Origin: Escallonia rubra
Lineage: Eukaryota > Streptophyta > Magnoliopsida > Escalloniales > Escalloniaceae
NCBI GenBank assembly: GCA_033065855.1
Contig: JAVXUO010000253.1
Location: 186,001 to 250,000, forward strand
DNA: 64,000 nt
Direction: 5' to 3'
Below, in pieces: positions 26,801 to 41,800 of this stretch; the first letter of the stretch is position 1; each line of letters opens with the position of its first letter. The notes beneath the pieces are model-generated. The model saw nothing but the letters and a program-made list of their open reading frames with translations, was not told where the DNA came from and did no database searches. Position numbers and translations under genes: made by a program.

Positions 26801-29800
26801 TCTCTCTCTCTCTCTCTGTGTAATTCTACAAAAATACAGAGAGAGAGAGAGAGTAATATCTATCTATATATATATACATACATAAAAAAACAGGCGCAAG
26901 GACGAACAGGGACTGAGTGAAGGAGGGAGGGGGAGAGAGAGAGAGAGACCAGCGGGGTTGAGGCATGGAGCAGCGGAGTAGCAGCGGCAAGAGCAGCGCC
27001 ACGGCGTCGACAGAGGCAGCGGAGCAACTAGCAGTCAGCGGCGGCGGCGAGGGGACAAGCAATGGCAGCGACGACGGCCACCGGTCACCGGAGAAAGGAT
27101 GAGGAGCGACGAGGTCACCGGAGCAAGGACGAACAGTCGCACGCAGAGTGAAATTGATTTGGATTTGGGGATTTTAGACTTTGGGAGCAAGGACGAACAG
27201 GCGCCTAGCTTCGCGCCTCCCGCCCCGCTATGCGCCTAGCGCCTGGGCGCCTAGGCTCACAAGGCGCACGCCTAGTTGAACGCGCTGCGCCTAGCCTAGG
27301 CGAGGCGCGGGTTGTGCGCCTGAGCGCGCCTTGCGCCTAGGCGCGCTTTTAATAACACTGCCCACAAGTCACAAAGTTAATAGTGTCATTTCCAACTTTG
27401 TATCTATGACACGTACGAGAAATCCTAAGGGTATAGATAGCATCAGTTGCACATACCAAAAAAATGTAGCAAATATATCTTAAACCACTATCCAGCATCT
27501 ACTAAATAATGCCACCCTCCAATAGAGAACAATTACAACACGATACCACAACAGATTTCATAACATAACATGCCTTTCCATTCTCCGTCGAGAGGCACAA
27601 ACTTCATGAAAAGAAAAAAGCAAAATGAGGGGACAGTGAGAAAGAGGAAAAGGAAGTCATGAGACTCATGACAAGTGGATTAAAGCATATCAGCAGCCAA
27701 AAAGAGAAAGTAATGGAGATTTGGAGTTCACAAGGAAACAAGACGACCATTACCCATCACATTTGTACATGTTCTCGCCATGAAGCCTCTCTTTGGCTGT
27801 GAATTGGACTAAGCATTCTTCCAAAGATGCAGCTTCCCCTTGAATTTCAACAGTTAAATCCATCATACTCTCAAACTGATTAGAAACAACATTGCATTCT
27901 GTGCATATCACCTGCAATATCCCGATCAGACTCGATATTGTAACAACTAATAATATCATAGGAAATGGAAATACATATGCATCATATAACAAATTAAATT
28001 ATAAGATATGGAATTATAAATGCACCATAGCAATAAAAATGGCAGGATAAAGTAAAGTCATATCCTCAACTAGATCAAGATTACAGGGATATAAGTCACT
28101 AGTAGAACACTAAATTGGACACCTATAGTACAAACCTAATAGCTTGTTCATTGTTCTCCCAAGTTAGTCGATATAAAATTTGATACCCAACTTTCAAAAC
28201 GGGAAAAAACTATAAACGGGTAAAAATCACTTAATCGGACTCCAACTAACTCTTGAGCTTCCTTCCAGTCTCCGCAATTCATCCTAATCAGGCACCCTTT
28301 ACAGAGAAGTCAATGAGGTTACGGTATATCCCCATATTAGGAATGTAAAACAAAGCATTCTCCTATCTAATCAATGTGGCTGCTAGTGGCAAGAAAATGC
28401 ATGTGAACCGAAGAACGAGTATACAAAGGTAATAGCACAAGATATTGAACTTACATGATAATATTTCAACAAATAAATACTCCGTAATAAGTTCAAAACC
28501 AAATTGAAAAAGAGCACAAGGATAGACGGAATATACAGATAAGGTCCTATAGCCACTTGGAACCTCTTATGAGTATAACTCAAGGGAGTCAGTTTCCAAT
28601 ACCAAACAAAAAGGAAAAGATAATGGGACTACATATAGCATAATAATGGCATCGACCGGTGATGAAGAAGTGAAAGCCAAGGCAATGCTGCAGGAGAGTA
28701 TCTTGCTACAGCTTTCTATTTGGTGAAAGATTACAAAAGGCAAGAGGATCTTATACATACTAAGAACAACCTCTTCTAACAATTCCCTGCTAGCTAGCTT
28801 AGATAAATCCAACTAAAAGGAAAGATATTTTTGTTCTAACTATTCTCCAACCTGGGGGGAAAAAGGAAAGCAATAATTGATCTACAATGGAACAAATCTT
28901 CAGAGCACAAAAGCGAAAAAACAAAATGAAAAAGCAAAATTCAAGAAAACGTCAATTTGCAATAAAACATAAACCAGTCCAAAAGCCAGTCATCTCCAAC
29001 CAACAAATTGCTTCTTTGCAAACTTAGAGTATGCAATAGTCGTAGTGCTGCCCTATCTCCCGAGATCCATGCAGTATAGGTGAATGCTATGAATGAGCAA
29101 GGAGGACCAATCAAGCCCAATTTTTGCCAAAAACATTATCTATACTACTTATATGTCACTAACTACAAAGGTGCCATCCATCCAGTACCTCATTACCTCT
29201 GCCACATTACCTCGCCACCTTTCTGACTGCTGTCTTTAACCTGATTCCCTCCTGACCAAGAAATTTAGCTAGCTTCCAATTATAGCATTGTAAGCCAAGA
29301 AAGGGTTTAAATTTCTGATCAGACAGGATTCACAGACAACAGGAAAAATTAAATGATTATAATAGTTGGAAGGCTTCTCCAAGGGTTTATGTCTCAAGTT
29401 TTTGACATCCGCCTTCAGGCTAGGCTTACGGAAAACTGTGTGTAATGCTTACCTCAGGACTAAAACCACTGGCTCAACTAACAGAGAAGCTTGTACAGAT
29501 ACTTACACATCAAACCTATATGCAAATTGGAACCTACTAGATAAACTTCCATTTTAGAAATGATTAATATTCTGTATGTCGTTTTGGTACCCCCTCCCCC
29601 CCCCACCCCCCTGGTTGACATCCTGGATCTGCCCCTGTAAATAGTGGTAGTGCTGCGATTTCTACTTCAGTATCAAGCAGATACCAAGTGAACATTCTTC
29701 TTCTCTATCTTTCTTTCCATTGTGCTAGGTTTTCCATTTTGAATCACATTTGTAGTCATTAATGTTGCATGTATGTGTATATACTCGAGCACCAAACCAA

Positions 29801-32800
29801 ACTAAATCAACATTTCAGTACTCACAACCTTCTTGTGACATTCTGATGAATACAGAAATAGATATATTTAACTAAGCGGTAGGGGTATTCTAGCCAATTG
29901 AAAGGATCTTCTAATCCATCAGGAGATCATGTGGATTCCATCAGTAATGAGGATTCGCTACTGAGACACAACCCTTTAGAACTAAACTTGGGTATACTGA
30001 TGATTCCATGTAACACAGGTTTCAAATCCAAATGCAGATATGGAACGCCAAACACCTCTAAAGCAAGGGTGCCTAGCAGCATCAGGGGTGGATCAGGTGC
30101 AGGGTGCGCCCTGGGTGAGTGTCAAAACTATCAATTTTAAATTAGTTTCATGAAATTCGAGTGGGGCTTGAATATAACTGTGGTATGTATAGTGAACTGG
30201 AGAGCTCGAAGTTTGATTATAGAAGAGTTCTCGGGGGTCAAACATATTGTTTACTTTTCATACTTTATATGGAAGAAAACAAACAACAAAAGAAAGCGCG
30301 AAGGGCCTAGGGCTTTCTGGACAGAGAGGGACAGAAGGAAGAAAAAGAAGATGAACAAGCAGTAGTTCATGGTCTTAAGCTTTGCTACTCTTTAAACTTT
30401 GGTGCTACTTGATCTCTTTATGCACTTTTTCATATTTATATTGGTGCATATTTCTGTTTACAAGTACATAAATACCAGTACATATTAACCACACAACATA
30501 TAGTATTCGTGTATCCCCGCACCACCAGTATCTAATTTTTTGGACCCATGTCTCATCCGTGCTATTTTTAAGTAAATCACCATCCCTCAAGCATGATCCT
30601 CAACAACTTGTTGACAAGGACAAGTTGATAACGGATTAGCTTGCTACCCATTATAGGGCTGTAAGCGAAAAAAGGGTCAAAATTTCTGATTAGACACAAT
30701 TCACGGATAGCAGCAAAACCTGAATCACTATAATAGTTGAAAGGCTACTCCAAGGGTTTATATCTCGAGTCTTTGACATTCATCTTCAGGCTAGGCTTAT
30801 GGAAACTGATGCGTAAGGCTCACCTCAGGCCTATATCAGTGCCTTAACAAAAAGAGAAGCTTGTACAGCTACTTACATATATCCTTCTAAAAGATGATCG
30901 AAAACTTAGGATTCGAAGTCTAAACAGTATCATGTTCTGAGACTACAAAATACGTTTAAAACTTTAGAGTTGCAAGCAGATACTACGGATTAAAAGTTAT
31001 TCCTACTTCAAATATTACATGTTGCTAACTAAGATTACACACATCAACCCTGCTGATGGAAATAGCAAATTTTGACGTATCATAAAACCATCATTGGAGT
31101 TATTCTCATTTAGATATAAAGAAGACAATGACACCTTTTTAAGTTTCTTTTTTGTTTCTTCCTTTGTTTCGCAAGTACTGAATAGCAACCTGTTGTACAT
31201 AAGAAAAAAGTTCACCAATCTTACAGGGAAGTACCTGAGATTGCAGGTGACCACCAAATATATGCTGGATAAGGGTCGTCTCTTGGGAGCTAGGATGAAC
31301 AGCCTTTTCTCCACCAAATTCATCAAGGCACACAGATTGCATTGTATCGATGGTAAACCTATAAAATGATGAATTTATACAAATGGTTGTCACTAATACC
31401 CATAAAAATAATAAGAAGTCCTAAAATGGCAGCTGCACCCACATAATAACAGTTGATAAAGACTAAGCATGTGAAAAGAACCTCATAAACTCGTGGGCAT
31501 CCTCCTGTTTCCCGTAACCAAAATTACCACCAATATTAGGTAACCGTGAGAGAATGTTAATTGGTGAAAAGGGGTTCACACTTTTGCTAGCTCTTTCTAA
31601 GTGGGTTTGAAATTCACACAGAAAGCACCAGTCATTCCGCCTGCCTGATGAATCAAAAATACAACCATAGGTTTGAAGTAGCTGCTTGGCAATGTATTCA
31701 ATGTAACAACTAACAGTTTCCCTTAAAAACTTCTAATCTACAGACTCACATTCTCTCCTGTGGCCTTTCTCCAACAAGTAAGCAACAAGAGGCCGGGTGT
31801 ACGCAAGACATTGCAAAACCACATTGGCGAAGCAGCTGCAAATGAGCAAGAAGGGATCATATTTAAGGACTCGTGAAGTTTAATGTACAAGTTGTGTGAA
31901 TCTGATGCTCTAAAGCAGTGAACAACCATCACCACCATCATCCCCCCCCAAAACTTCATGGGGGTGGGGGGGGTGCTTTGTACCTGTTCCCACAATTCAA
32001 AAGCCCACAAGGGCGGAAGCCTGGTTTTTCCCAGTTGAAAAGTTCCACAAATTCCTCGTAGGGGAAAAGAATCTGAAATCAAATTCATGATTTGGTACAT
32101 AACTTGGGTCAAATCACTGTGACATAAATATAAAGAAAGACGATGACTCTATACGATAAGAAGTCACATACTTTTTTCAGTTGTTTGACTCGTGGAACAT
32201 CAGTAGAAGTTATCCACCCTCTCTTAACAGATGCAGACTGCTTGCATTTTGTCTTGTGACCAGAGTTCCAGTGGGATCGTTGGCAATCTGCCGAGCTGCA
32301 AATACAATTAAAGATAGAGACCAAACAACAGAATAATCTTCAGATATGCAGGGTAAAAACCAGACAAAAGATGTAAAAAAACAAAACCAAACGAGAAAAG
32401 GAATTGTATATCACAATGGAGGTGTAGGTAAGCAAAACAGAACAGGAATCTGTCGAAAAGAAAATAAATCTAGAAAGCTGCCAAAATACATTATACTAAA
32501 GGAAACCACCAGCAAGAAATGCACCCTTTACTATCAGCAAGAGAAGAGAAAATGTTAACATTGAGACCATTTTATCGATATAACTTTAGACTTGCTCTCA
32601 GTTCCAGAAATGGTTTCGATTGCTACTCTCGTGTTTACTATCTACACCTTCATGTGATAAAATGTACATTTCTATCCAAAAACCAGCATATCCATGCCAA
32701 TCAATGATGAGGTGGTCAAATGCAGAGAGTTGTGCTGGGCCACTCCTTTGATTCATTCGAGTGAAACCATAAAGCAAAAAGAGAGAGCACTTCCAAATTC

Positions 32801-35800
32801 ATGTAACGATGCAACCCAAAGCTGTAGCACAAGCATTTCTCATTAAGATACCATTAACTGACTTCATCTAGCAATGTTGAAACACATGGTAACAAATTTA
32901 TAACTCCATGCTTACAGGTACTATCATAGGTGCACGAAGTGTGGGCAAAAGCGGGAGCGGGAGTGGCTCCAAGGTTCCAGGTCGGGGGGCATTAGATACA
33001 ACAATCTGTTCTATCATTTTCAGGGAAGAATAACATATGAAGCCTAAGAATATTATTCTCACGAAAGAGGGATATTTCAAAAGAGTTGCAGCAAAGTTAG
33101 GAGTACAGAATATGTGCTTTAACCCATAGTTGCATGGAGCAGAAGCGGGTGGGGAGCACACATACCTACAAGACCCTAAATTGGAAGCGGCTTGCACAAC
33201 TACAGATTATTTATATTTTTCGCTACAGTCATTTGTAGGTCGATATATGCATAAAATGGTAAATAGTGTTTTTGTTTATAAACATTGTTCATTCATAGAG
33301 GTATTCTGTTTATTCTCTATCGATCAATTCTTAAAGAGCCTGACGTGGCCGCATCAGACCTTGTATCCTTATACAACCTTTGGCCAACTCCCACGTGCTC
33401 TACCTCTCAGCAAATTGACAGCGCGTCACGTCATTCCACCCAAGGCCCGGTCTGCTTCATCTACCTCTTTCTGTTTGAAACCCTTGATAGGAAGAATCTC
33501 CATCAGCTATGGAAAAGTTAGTGCCAGCAAGAGCAAAGAATCTGAGTATGCAATTCGCCTACCGCGGACCATGCTCCCAAAAAGCTCCAAAGTTGGGAGT
33601 GCAAATTCGCGAATCTCAGGGAGATTCATGGGCTTCTTACAAGAATCCTGCAACTAAGCTTCAACCGCCCCAAACCTGTAGCAGCCCATTGGCAGCACTG
33701 TTGCAGATTCAGAATGAAGCCTTTTTTTCCCATAGATAATGTTTCTTTTGGTGCTCATCTCATAGCACGCCAAATGCTGATACCAGATGATAAAGAGTAC
33801 AAATTACAAGTGATGTGGAAATAGTAGGGCATAATGAGAGGAGGGAGGAACAGAATGACAGGAAGGAAGAAACTAGATGTTTATTCTCAATTCATAATAA
33901 GGAAATATCTTTGTTACAAGAGGGGGTCCGTTTTATTGGAAAAAGATAGAACTTGGAAAGGAAAAGATCAAATAACTCCTTGAATATCGTACCAGATTTG
34001 ATTGAATCTTAGATTTAGTTGAATACTGAAATATGCAATCCCTGATTTATCTCTTGTTTAGCATAAACTAAAACGAAAATCAAATCCCTAATTTATCTCT
34101 TGGATTTTCCTGAATAAGTTTGCCACGTCCTCTAACTATGCCAAGTTGTGGTCACATCATTCACCCCGGGTTGGAAAAAAGCTCTCCTCCGGGGAGATAA
34201 AATGTTGGTACTGCTCTAACAAGGCCGGATCAAGGCGGCAAAGCTAGTCCTCAGTAAGCTAGGTATCATCTATATCAGGGCAGTTCTGCCATCGCACGAG
34301 AAACCGCTGGTAGCCACCTAGGGAGAGGATATTGTTTCAGAGTCCAAGATCCTGCCAATGCCTGGCAGGTGGCTCCGATAGATCAGGACAGGCAAGGACA
34401 AGAGCCGCAATAAATGGAATCGGGAGGAAGACCTGCAGACACACGTGGGAGGCTCAAAAGTGTCTCAGTAAGCAAACAAATCCTGCACATTGAAAACTGG
34501 GCTAATGCTCATACTAGAAGGTAAGTCGAGCAAATAAGCATCAGGGCCTTGTCTGCGAATGATACGAAATGGTCCAAGGACTCGAGCACGCAACTTTTTA
34601 AAGGAACTTCGGGGCAGACACGAGCCAAAACAAAGTCCCCTGCATTAAACTCAAGTTGCCTACGATGGCCATCAGCAGCAAGTTTATACTTTTCATTGCT
34701 CAACACTAATTTCTGACGGATTTCAGCATGCAAAATACGGATATCTGAGCAAAAGCATCTGCCAATTCCAATGGCGGGAATAGGAGGTAAGGGAATCAAA
34801 TCTATAAACTAACCAGGTGAATAACAGTGACAATCTCAAAATAACTCTTTTAAGTGGTGCGGTCAACTGAGTTATTGTAGGCAAACTAAGCTTGTGGAAG
34901 AATCAGATCCCACGCACCCTGGCGGTCACCAACTAAACAACGCAGTAAGTCACAGAAAATACGATTAACAACCCCAGTTTGACCATCAGTCTGGGCGTGA
35001 AAAGCAGAAGAGAATTTAAGCCGAGTGCCAAAAAGATGCCATAGTCTTCCAGAAGTAAATAATGCATTTGACATCTCAGTCAGACACAATAGAGGTGGGT
35101 AAGCCAAGGATGTGAATCACTTCCAGAAAGAACAACTTAGCTACATGATAGGCGTCCCCAGTCCTGCGGCATGGAATGAAGTGCGCCATGCGTGTTAGTG
35201 ATCGACAACAAGAAGGATGGAATCATGGCCACTAGCGGTTTCGACAAGCCTAAGACAAAGTACATGCTCACGTCTTTCCACAGGAGGTGTGGAACAGGTA
35301 AGGGAGTGGAAAGCCAGTGTTAGATTTCTCAGCTTTAGCTAATTGATAAGTGCGATACTCGGAAACAAAGCGAGCGACATCCCTCTTCAGGTAGGGCCAA
35401 TAAAATCTCTTCAATCAAAGCTATGTTTTTGGCCCTCTAAAAATGTCCAACAAGCCCACCAGCATGCATCTCCCAAACAAGAAAATCACAGACTGAAGTA
35501 CGAGGGACGCACAGGCAAGTCCCACGAAAAAGAAAGGTGTCTCTCACCATGAAATCTAGATGATCATGACCCTGTCCGTCCTGAACATCCTGAAAGATAG
35601 ACCAAAATCTCGACAAGTGGCATACTCATCCTTAAGTCTATCAAAGTCGACAACATTTACACTCATGGACTACAAGACAAGAAAGTTACGATTCAAAGCA
35701 TCAGCAGCTTTATTCTAAATCAGCACTAGGTTTAAGAACAAACGAGTGCCGGTGTAAAAATGCAACCCACTTGGCATTGCAGGGATTCGTTGAGAGTGGA

Positions 35801-38800
35801 GGTATTTGAGGGCCTCATGGTCAAATTACAAGACGAACTCATGGGATAATAAGTACTAAAGCCAATGCAATTAAGTCTAATGATACCATAAAACTCCTTA
35901 TCATAGGTTGAGTATAGTTGTCGAGCATCATAGGGTTTTTTCTAAAATAGGCCACAGGGTGGCCACGCTGACTTAACATGCACCCAGTGCGAACACCAGA
36001 AGCATCGCAAGAGACCTCAAACACCTGGAAGAAATCAAGATATTGCAAGACCGAAGCGAAAATCATACAATGCTTGATTGTCTCAAAGGCACGAGTGGCC
36101 GCCGCCACTTGAACTCCCGTTCCTTCATTCAGTCACTGAGGGGAGCCAGAACGAAACTAAAGCTCTTAATGAAGAGCCGATAGAATGTCGCTAACCCATG
36201 AAAGCTACCAGCCTCAGAAATGTTCCGGGGGTTTGGGCCAGTCGATAATGACACGCACCTTCTCGAGTTTGACGGCAACGCCTTATCCGGAAATGATAAA
36301 ACCTAAAAATGCCACACGAGATAGCAGAAAGTAGTGCTTCTTAACATTGGCAAACAACTTTGCCATACACATCAAAGTATACCACCAAACAATTCCTAAG
36401 GAATGGGCATAGGATCTGAGTTATCACTCACATGAATGTGCTTGAGGCATTACACAGACCAACAGCATGATTGGTGACTCGTAAGACCATTAGGGGTCTT
36501 GAAGGCGGTTTACCGCTCAACCCCAGGTCGGATCCGCACTTGCCAATAACCACTACGCAAGTCAAGTTTGAAGAACAAACAAGAACCGGCCATCAAATCC
36601 AACATATCGTCTAGGCGAGGAATGGGAAACTTATACTTGACAGTGATTTTATTGATGGCATGACCATCAACAGACATTCATTGCGTGCCATCTCTTTTAG
36701 GGGCCAAGAGGGCAGGCACAAGAAACAGACTTATTTCACGAATAGCTCCACGCTATAAAAGCTCGTTAACATGTCAGCGAAGCTTGGCAGCTCCATAGGG
36801 TTCATCCGATAATAAGGCAAGTTAGGTAACTCGGACCCCAGGAGCAAGTCAATGGCATGTTCAATGTCCCGCAAGAAAGATAGCTCGACAGGAAGGGACT
36901 CTGAAGTCACATCTTGAAACTCGTGCAACAATTTAGCAAGCTCGGCTGCATGCGGTGCCACTAAGGCTAACTCAAAGCTGGACTCTCGGCCCACCACCTT
37001 GATCTCTCAACGATTAGGAAGCTGAACAGTTTGCTTCTTTGGAGGTGGCGATGGCTTCTTTTACAGGTTAACCTTCTCAAGGGGCTCTATAGGTAAGAGC
37101 TTAATAGCTTACTCCCCGTGCTTGAAAGTGTATATGTCGTCTTGCCCATGATGCTCAAGTAGGACATGAGCAACATCGATGATAAAAACATCAAACCAGA
37201 TTTTGGCTGAATAAGCACCCATCTGGAGGTTAACTAAGCAACGTTGTGAAACTGGAAAAAAGGGTTTTATCAACGCATGCAACACGAAATGGAGTAGGGT
37301 GAGGTTTTGGTTGTAGCTTCATTCCGGTCGCCGCTCGCTCAGAGACCAGGTTCATTCTATTACCCCAATCAATGACGAGCTTGCAAACAATGTCCCTGCA
37401 TAGAGGATAGATCTGAAAGATGCTTGTGCGTTCCAGACATTCTTTGCGGAGTAAACAAGATGCCTAGCATGACGTTGAGCGCAGGCGCGTCATCAAGCCA
37501 AACATTCTCACATTCTTCTTCATAATTATGTTGAGGACCCACAACCTCGACAGAATCCTCGTCCTTATTAGGCTCCATCTAAGCGATGGATATAGTGCCG
37601 TGAGGACAACAACCGGCGGTATGACCCTAGTCGTGGCAGTGATTCCACTCCACATTAAACATGTATTAAACGATGTCGGGGTAGATTGGAGAGCCTTGCT
37701 TGTATCAACACCTGGTGTAGGAGAAGGGTTGGACTGTGTGACATATAGAGAAGGCACAGAGCCAGTAGATCACTGAAAAGGTGCGGAACAAGATAGGAAA
37801 GAAGTGCCTCCGGAAGGATTGTTCCGTCGGGGGGATTAAAGCCCAAGGGAATTCTTAAGTAATAAGGCATTATAAAAGGCACTATCAACGAACTCAGGCT
37901 TGTAAAGGCTAATGTCCTTTTGTAGCTTAGTTTTTAGCCCTCCTATAAAGCAATTAACGGAGACCCAAGGGGTTCCGATATAGCGCACCTTATCGTAAGC
38001 TCCTCAAAGCGAGACATACACTCTGCTACCCTCTCAGTTTGTCTCAGTTGTCCCATCTCAGAATGCATTTCTTGAAGATAGTAGGGGGCAAGGTAATTTT
38101 CTTTTAGTATTAAGCACATTCTGGCCCATAAGGTGATGGGAGGTTCGACTAGCCACGCGAGGGTATCCTTGACTTCGCGCCAATGCTGTTTGGCAACCCA
38201 AATTATTTTCATTTTAGCAAAGCTAACGCGCTTAGAGTCTTGCATGCGATAAAAGCTAAAATAGTCCTCCATTTCAACTAACCATTCAGAAAAATCACCA
38301 GGATTAGACAACCATCAAATCTAGGTACATCGACTTTGACACAATGAGTGGCGTCTCCAAAGCCATCCAATTGGTAGCGGGGTTCACGATTGTCCCCATG
38401 ATTTCCACCCATAGTCGAATTCTAAATACAATGGTCCTAAGAGTCTTCCAATTTGGAAAACAGGGCCCCGTAGAAGTTGTAAGAAGGTCAGACCAAATAT
38501 CTTCAGTGTCTCCCTAGTGCACGCGTTTCCCTAGGGAAATGTGGATTTGGTGGAAGCGTTCCTCCAAACGAGTTGGCAAATTTGTGACACTCTCTTGAAG
38601 AGAACCCACAGAGTCCTCAAGGTCTGGAACCTCTCATCAATTTATCTCTCGCACTAACCATGATGAAAATGCATAAATCCGTCTATATATAGTTCAAGTT
38701 TCAAAACTTCAAACTAATGAAGATGGCTAATAGGAAACAGAAAAAATACTAAAAGCAACAATGTTGGGCTTGTGTAACAAGGTGGTTAGCAAAAATGAAG

Positions 38801-41800
38801 AATGGTGGGAGAATGTACGGGGTGACTTTAAATGGAGCGGGTCAAGTTTAAGACCCATGGCAATTTGTTCGCCTAAACAACAAAGATAAGAATTAAAACA
38901 AAGTCCGATGCGAGAAATTGTACCTGCGAGGTGATTTAAAACCTATATCACTCAATGCATTGAGGGATGAAGGAACGGTCACAATTGGTCGAGCTGTGCC
39001 AAAAGCAACACGCCATAGCAAGTGGGTAAAGATTGAATAGGTTGGGATCAACGACTACGGCAGCGATGATGTACGGCTATTAGGACGTAAACAAGGTGGA
39101 TGGCAGCTGGAGCGACTGATGCACAACGGCGGCATGGAACGATCAGCGGTGGAGGCTCGCGGCGGAGGGGCTTGGTGAGGAGCTTCGGCAAATGGCAACG
39201 GGCCCTACTGGTGCACAACGGCTTTGCATGGAAAGATCATCGTAGAGACTCACGACGGCGGCGAGGAATGGTGAGGAGCCGCAATGGATGGCGGCTAGAA
39301 CTATTGGTGCACGACGGCGGGATGGAAGGATAGGCGGTGGAGGTTCACGGTGGCGGCACCTTCGGGAGAAGCTACAATGAAGGCTCCTAGCGGCGACGGC
39401 AAGGTAGGTTCCTGGTTATCGATCGGTGGGAGTGGCAACGAGCAATGCCGCTGTGGTGACGGCGTACGGATGCTCTTTAGTAATGATGGCTGAGAGTTGG
39501 AGAAGAGGTATTGTTGTGGATTCTTGCAAGATTCATGGGCTTTTCGCAAGAAGCTAGCAACTAAGGCCCTGTTTGACAGGGCTTTTTTTCAGTTTTGGAA
39601 ACTGGAAAAAAAAGTTGCGTTTGGTAACCATTTTTCTTTTTTTTTTCTTCGGTTTAAAAAACCAGTTTTTAAATCAAGGCTGTTTTTAAAAACTCAAAAA
39701 ATGAGTTTCGGTTTTCAGTTTTGGTTTTTTTTTTTGAGACCACCCTCCCACCTCCGGCCACCACCACCGTCGGCCACCGCCACGCCCCACCGCCGCCACC
39801 GTCGGCCACCGCCACGCCCCACCACCGCCACCGCAAGCCACCACAAAAAAAAACTCAAAATAAAAACTGGGTTATCAAACACCTACTTATTTTTGTAAAA
39901 AAAAAAAAAAGTTTTGTCAAACAAAGCCTAAGTTCCAACCACCCTCAACCTGTAGCAGCCCACTAGCAGCACTATTAAATATTTTCAAAATGAAGCCTTT
40001 CTTTGCGAAGATAGTGTTTCTTTTGGTGCTCATCTCATAGCACGCCATATGTTGAAACGACATAATAATGAGTATATGGCATAAGTGATGTGAAACTAGG
40101 AGAGCATAAATGAGAGGAGGGAGGAACTGAATAACGGAAAGGAAGCAATTGCATGTTTTATCTCAATTTATAACGAGGTGATCTCTCTGTTACAAGAGGG
40201 GGTCCCTTTTATTGGACAAAGATAGAGCTTAAAAAAAAACAAAAACAAAAAACTCCTATTTGATTCAATCAGATCGCAACAGATTTGATTGAATCCTACA
40301 TTTAATTAAATACTAAAATATGAAATCCCTAATTTATCTCTTGCTTATAATAAACAAAAATCAAATACCAAATTTATCTCTTGGATTTTCGAGAATAAGT
40401 CTGCCAAGTCTTGTTCTTATGCCAAGTTGTGTTCCCATCAACAAGCCTTTCCAAATTCGAGCATTAAGAAAGTCACACAAAAATTGTCCAAATAATTAGA
40501 AAAGGCAGGTTCAATTCATACTTTCCCATAAGCAAAATACTCTAGCTGTTTCTTAGACCAAGATGAAAACATTCAATTCAAGATTATAACTATGGTCCAC
40601 AATTATGACATCACTATTTCTCCAAGCAGGTCATATATGACTCCTATAGAACCATAAAGTAATCTAAACTACAATACCAACCTTCATAATAACAATTAAT
40701 GAACCCACTTCGCAAGGTAGGAGCTTTAATCAGTCATATGTATGGTCTGCCTGGCAGAATACACCTGTTTATGAAGCTATTATTGACAAGAGCCTATAGA
40801 TTAAAGGTGCATACAATGCCCATAAGACCTTTAGATGGGTTTGGAAATTCAGGTTTTCTTATCGTTATACTAGTATGCTAAGCTTTCTGAAATGTCCAAA
40901 TTTATGTATGCCCACATTCTACATAGGGGAAAATAGCTAATGACCCTGTACTATACGCGTTGTGCGACCCCCCCCCCCCCCCCCCTTTCAAATTTAAGCA
41001 CTAAACCCCCACAGCTAAGAAAATTGGGCACCTCAAATGGATTTGTTTTGATTTGCGTGAAATGACGTAAATACCCTTATTTGCTTACCTTATCTATACT
41101 ATATGTACTTGGACTAATTGATAGGGTCTTTGCCTTCCAAACCTCTGATCTTTTTTTCTAGAATTTTTCTTTTCTAAAATACAATTAAATAGGTGTCAAA
41201 CTATAATTAGTCAGAAAGTAGCCTCCAACCCTATGACCTCTAACCATCTAGGAAGCACGGACACGGACACGGTGTCGGACACGGACACTATCCGACACCG
41301 ACGGGGACACCGGACACCGCAATTTCCAAAAAATCAGATTTTGGAGACCGCTATTTTTTTAATATATATATATATATATCATATACATTCCACAATCTAA
41401 AATAACAAACAATAATGAAAAACTATCAAAACAAGGAATTCAAATAGACAAATACAAGTTATACTTAAACGTTAAATAACAAGCATTGCATTCTGAAATT
41501 AAGTAGACAAAATAACTAAGTCAAAAAAAAAATGTGAGAGAGGTTCCCTCTGGAACTACTCTTAACGGAGGGAAAGAGAAAAAAAAGACTTGCAAACCGA
41601 CTCTTGACTCTTGAGTCTTGACAGAGGGAGAAAATAAAAAAGAGAGAGAGAAACGACTTCGAACAGAGAGGGAAGGAACCTGTGAGTCAGCGACGGCAGC
41701 GTGGACCTCCAGCGACGGCGCCATGGACCTCCGGCGACGATGAAGTGTGCTCCGGTGATGGCGACGGCGTGTCGCAGCAGCTACTTCGGTCTTTGCAACG

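Larger units (their letters stand above)
33630..40440 (-). mobile_element. Decayed Ty3/gypsy chromovirus in UBP intron 1
   Basis: Two diverged direct LTRs bracket gag, protease, reverse transcriptase, RNase H, integrase and a chromodomain-like tail, in that order on the minus strand, the same strand as the host gene. All coding parts are broken. The LTRs differ at many sites and the right one has gained a MITE, so the insertion is old. I found no clear target duplication; the outer left edge is uncertain by about 100 bp. Confidence 0.82.
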
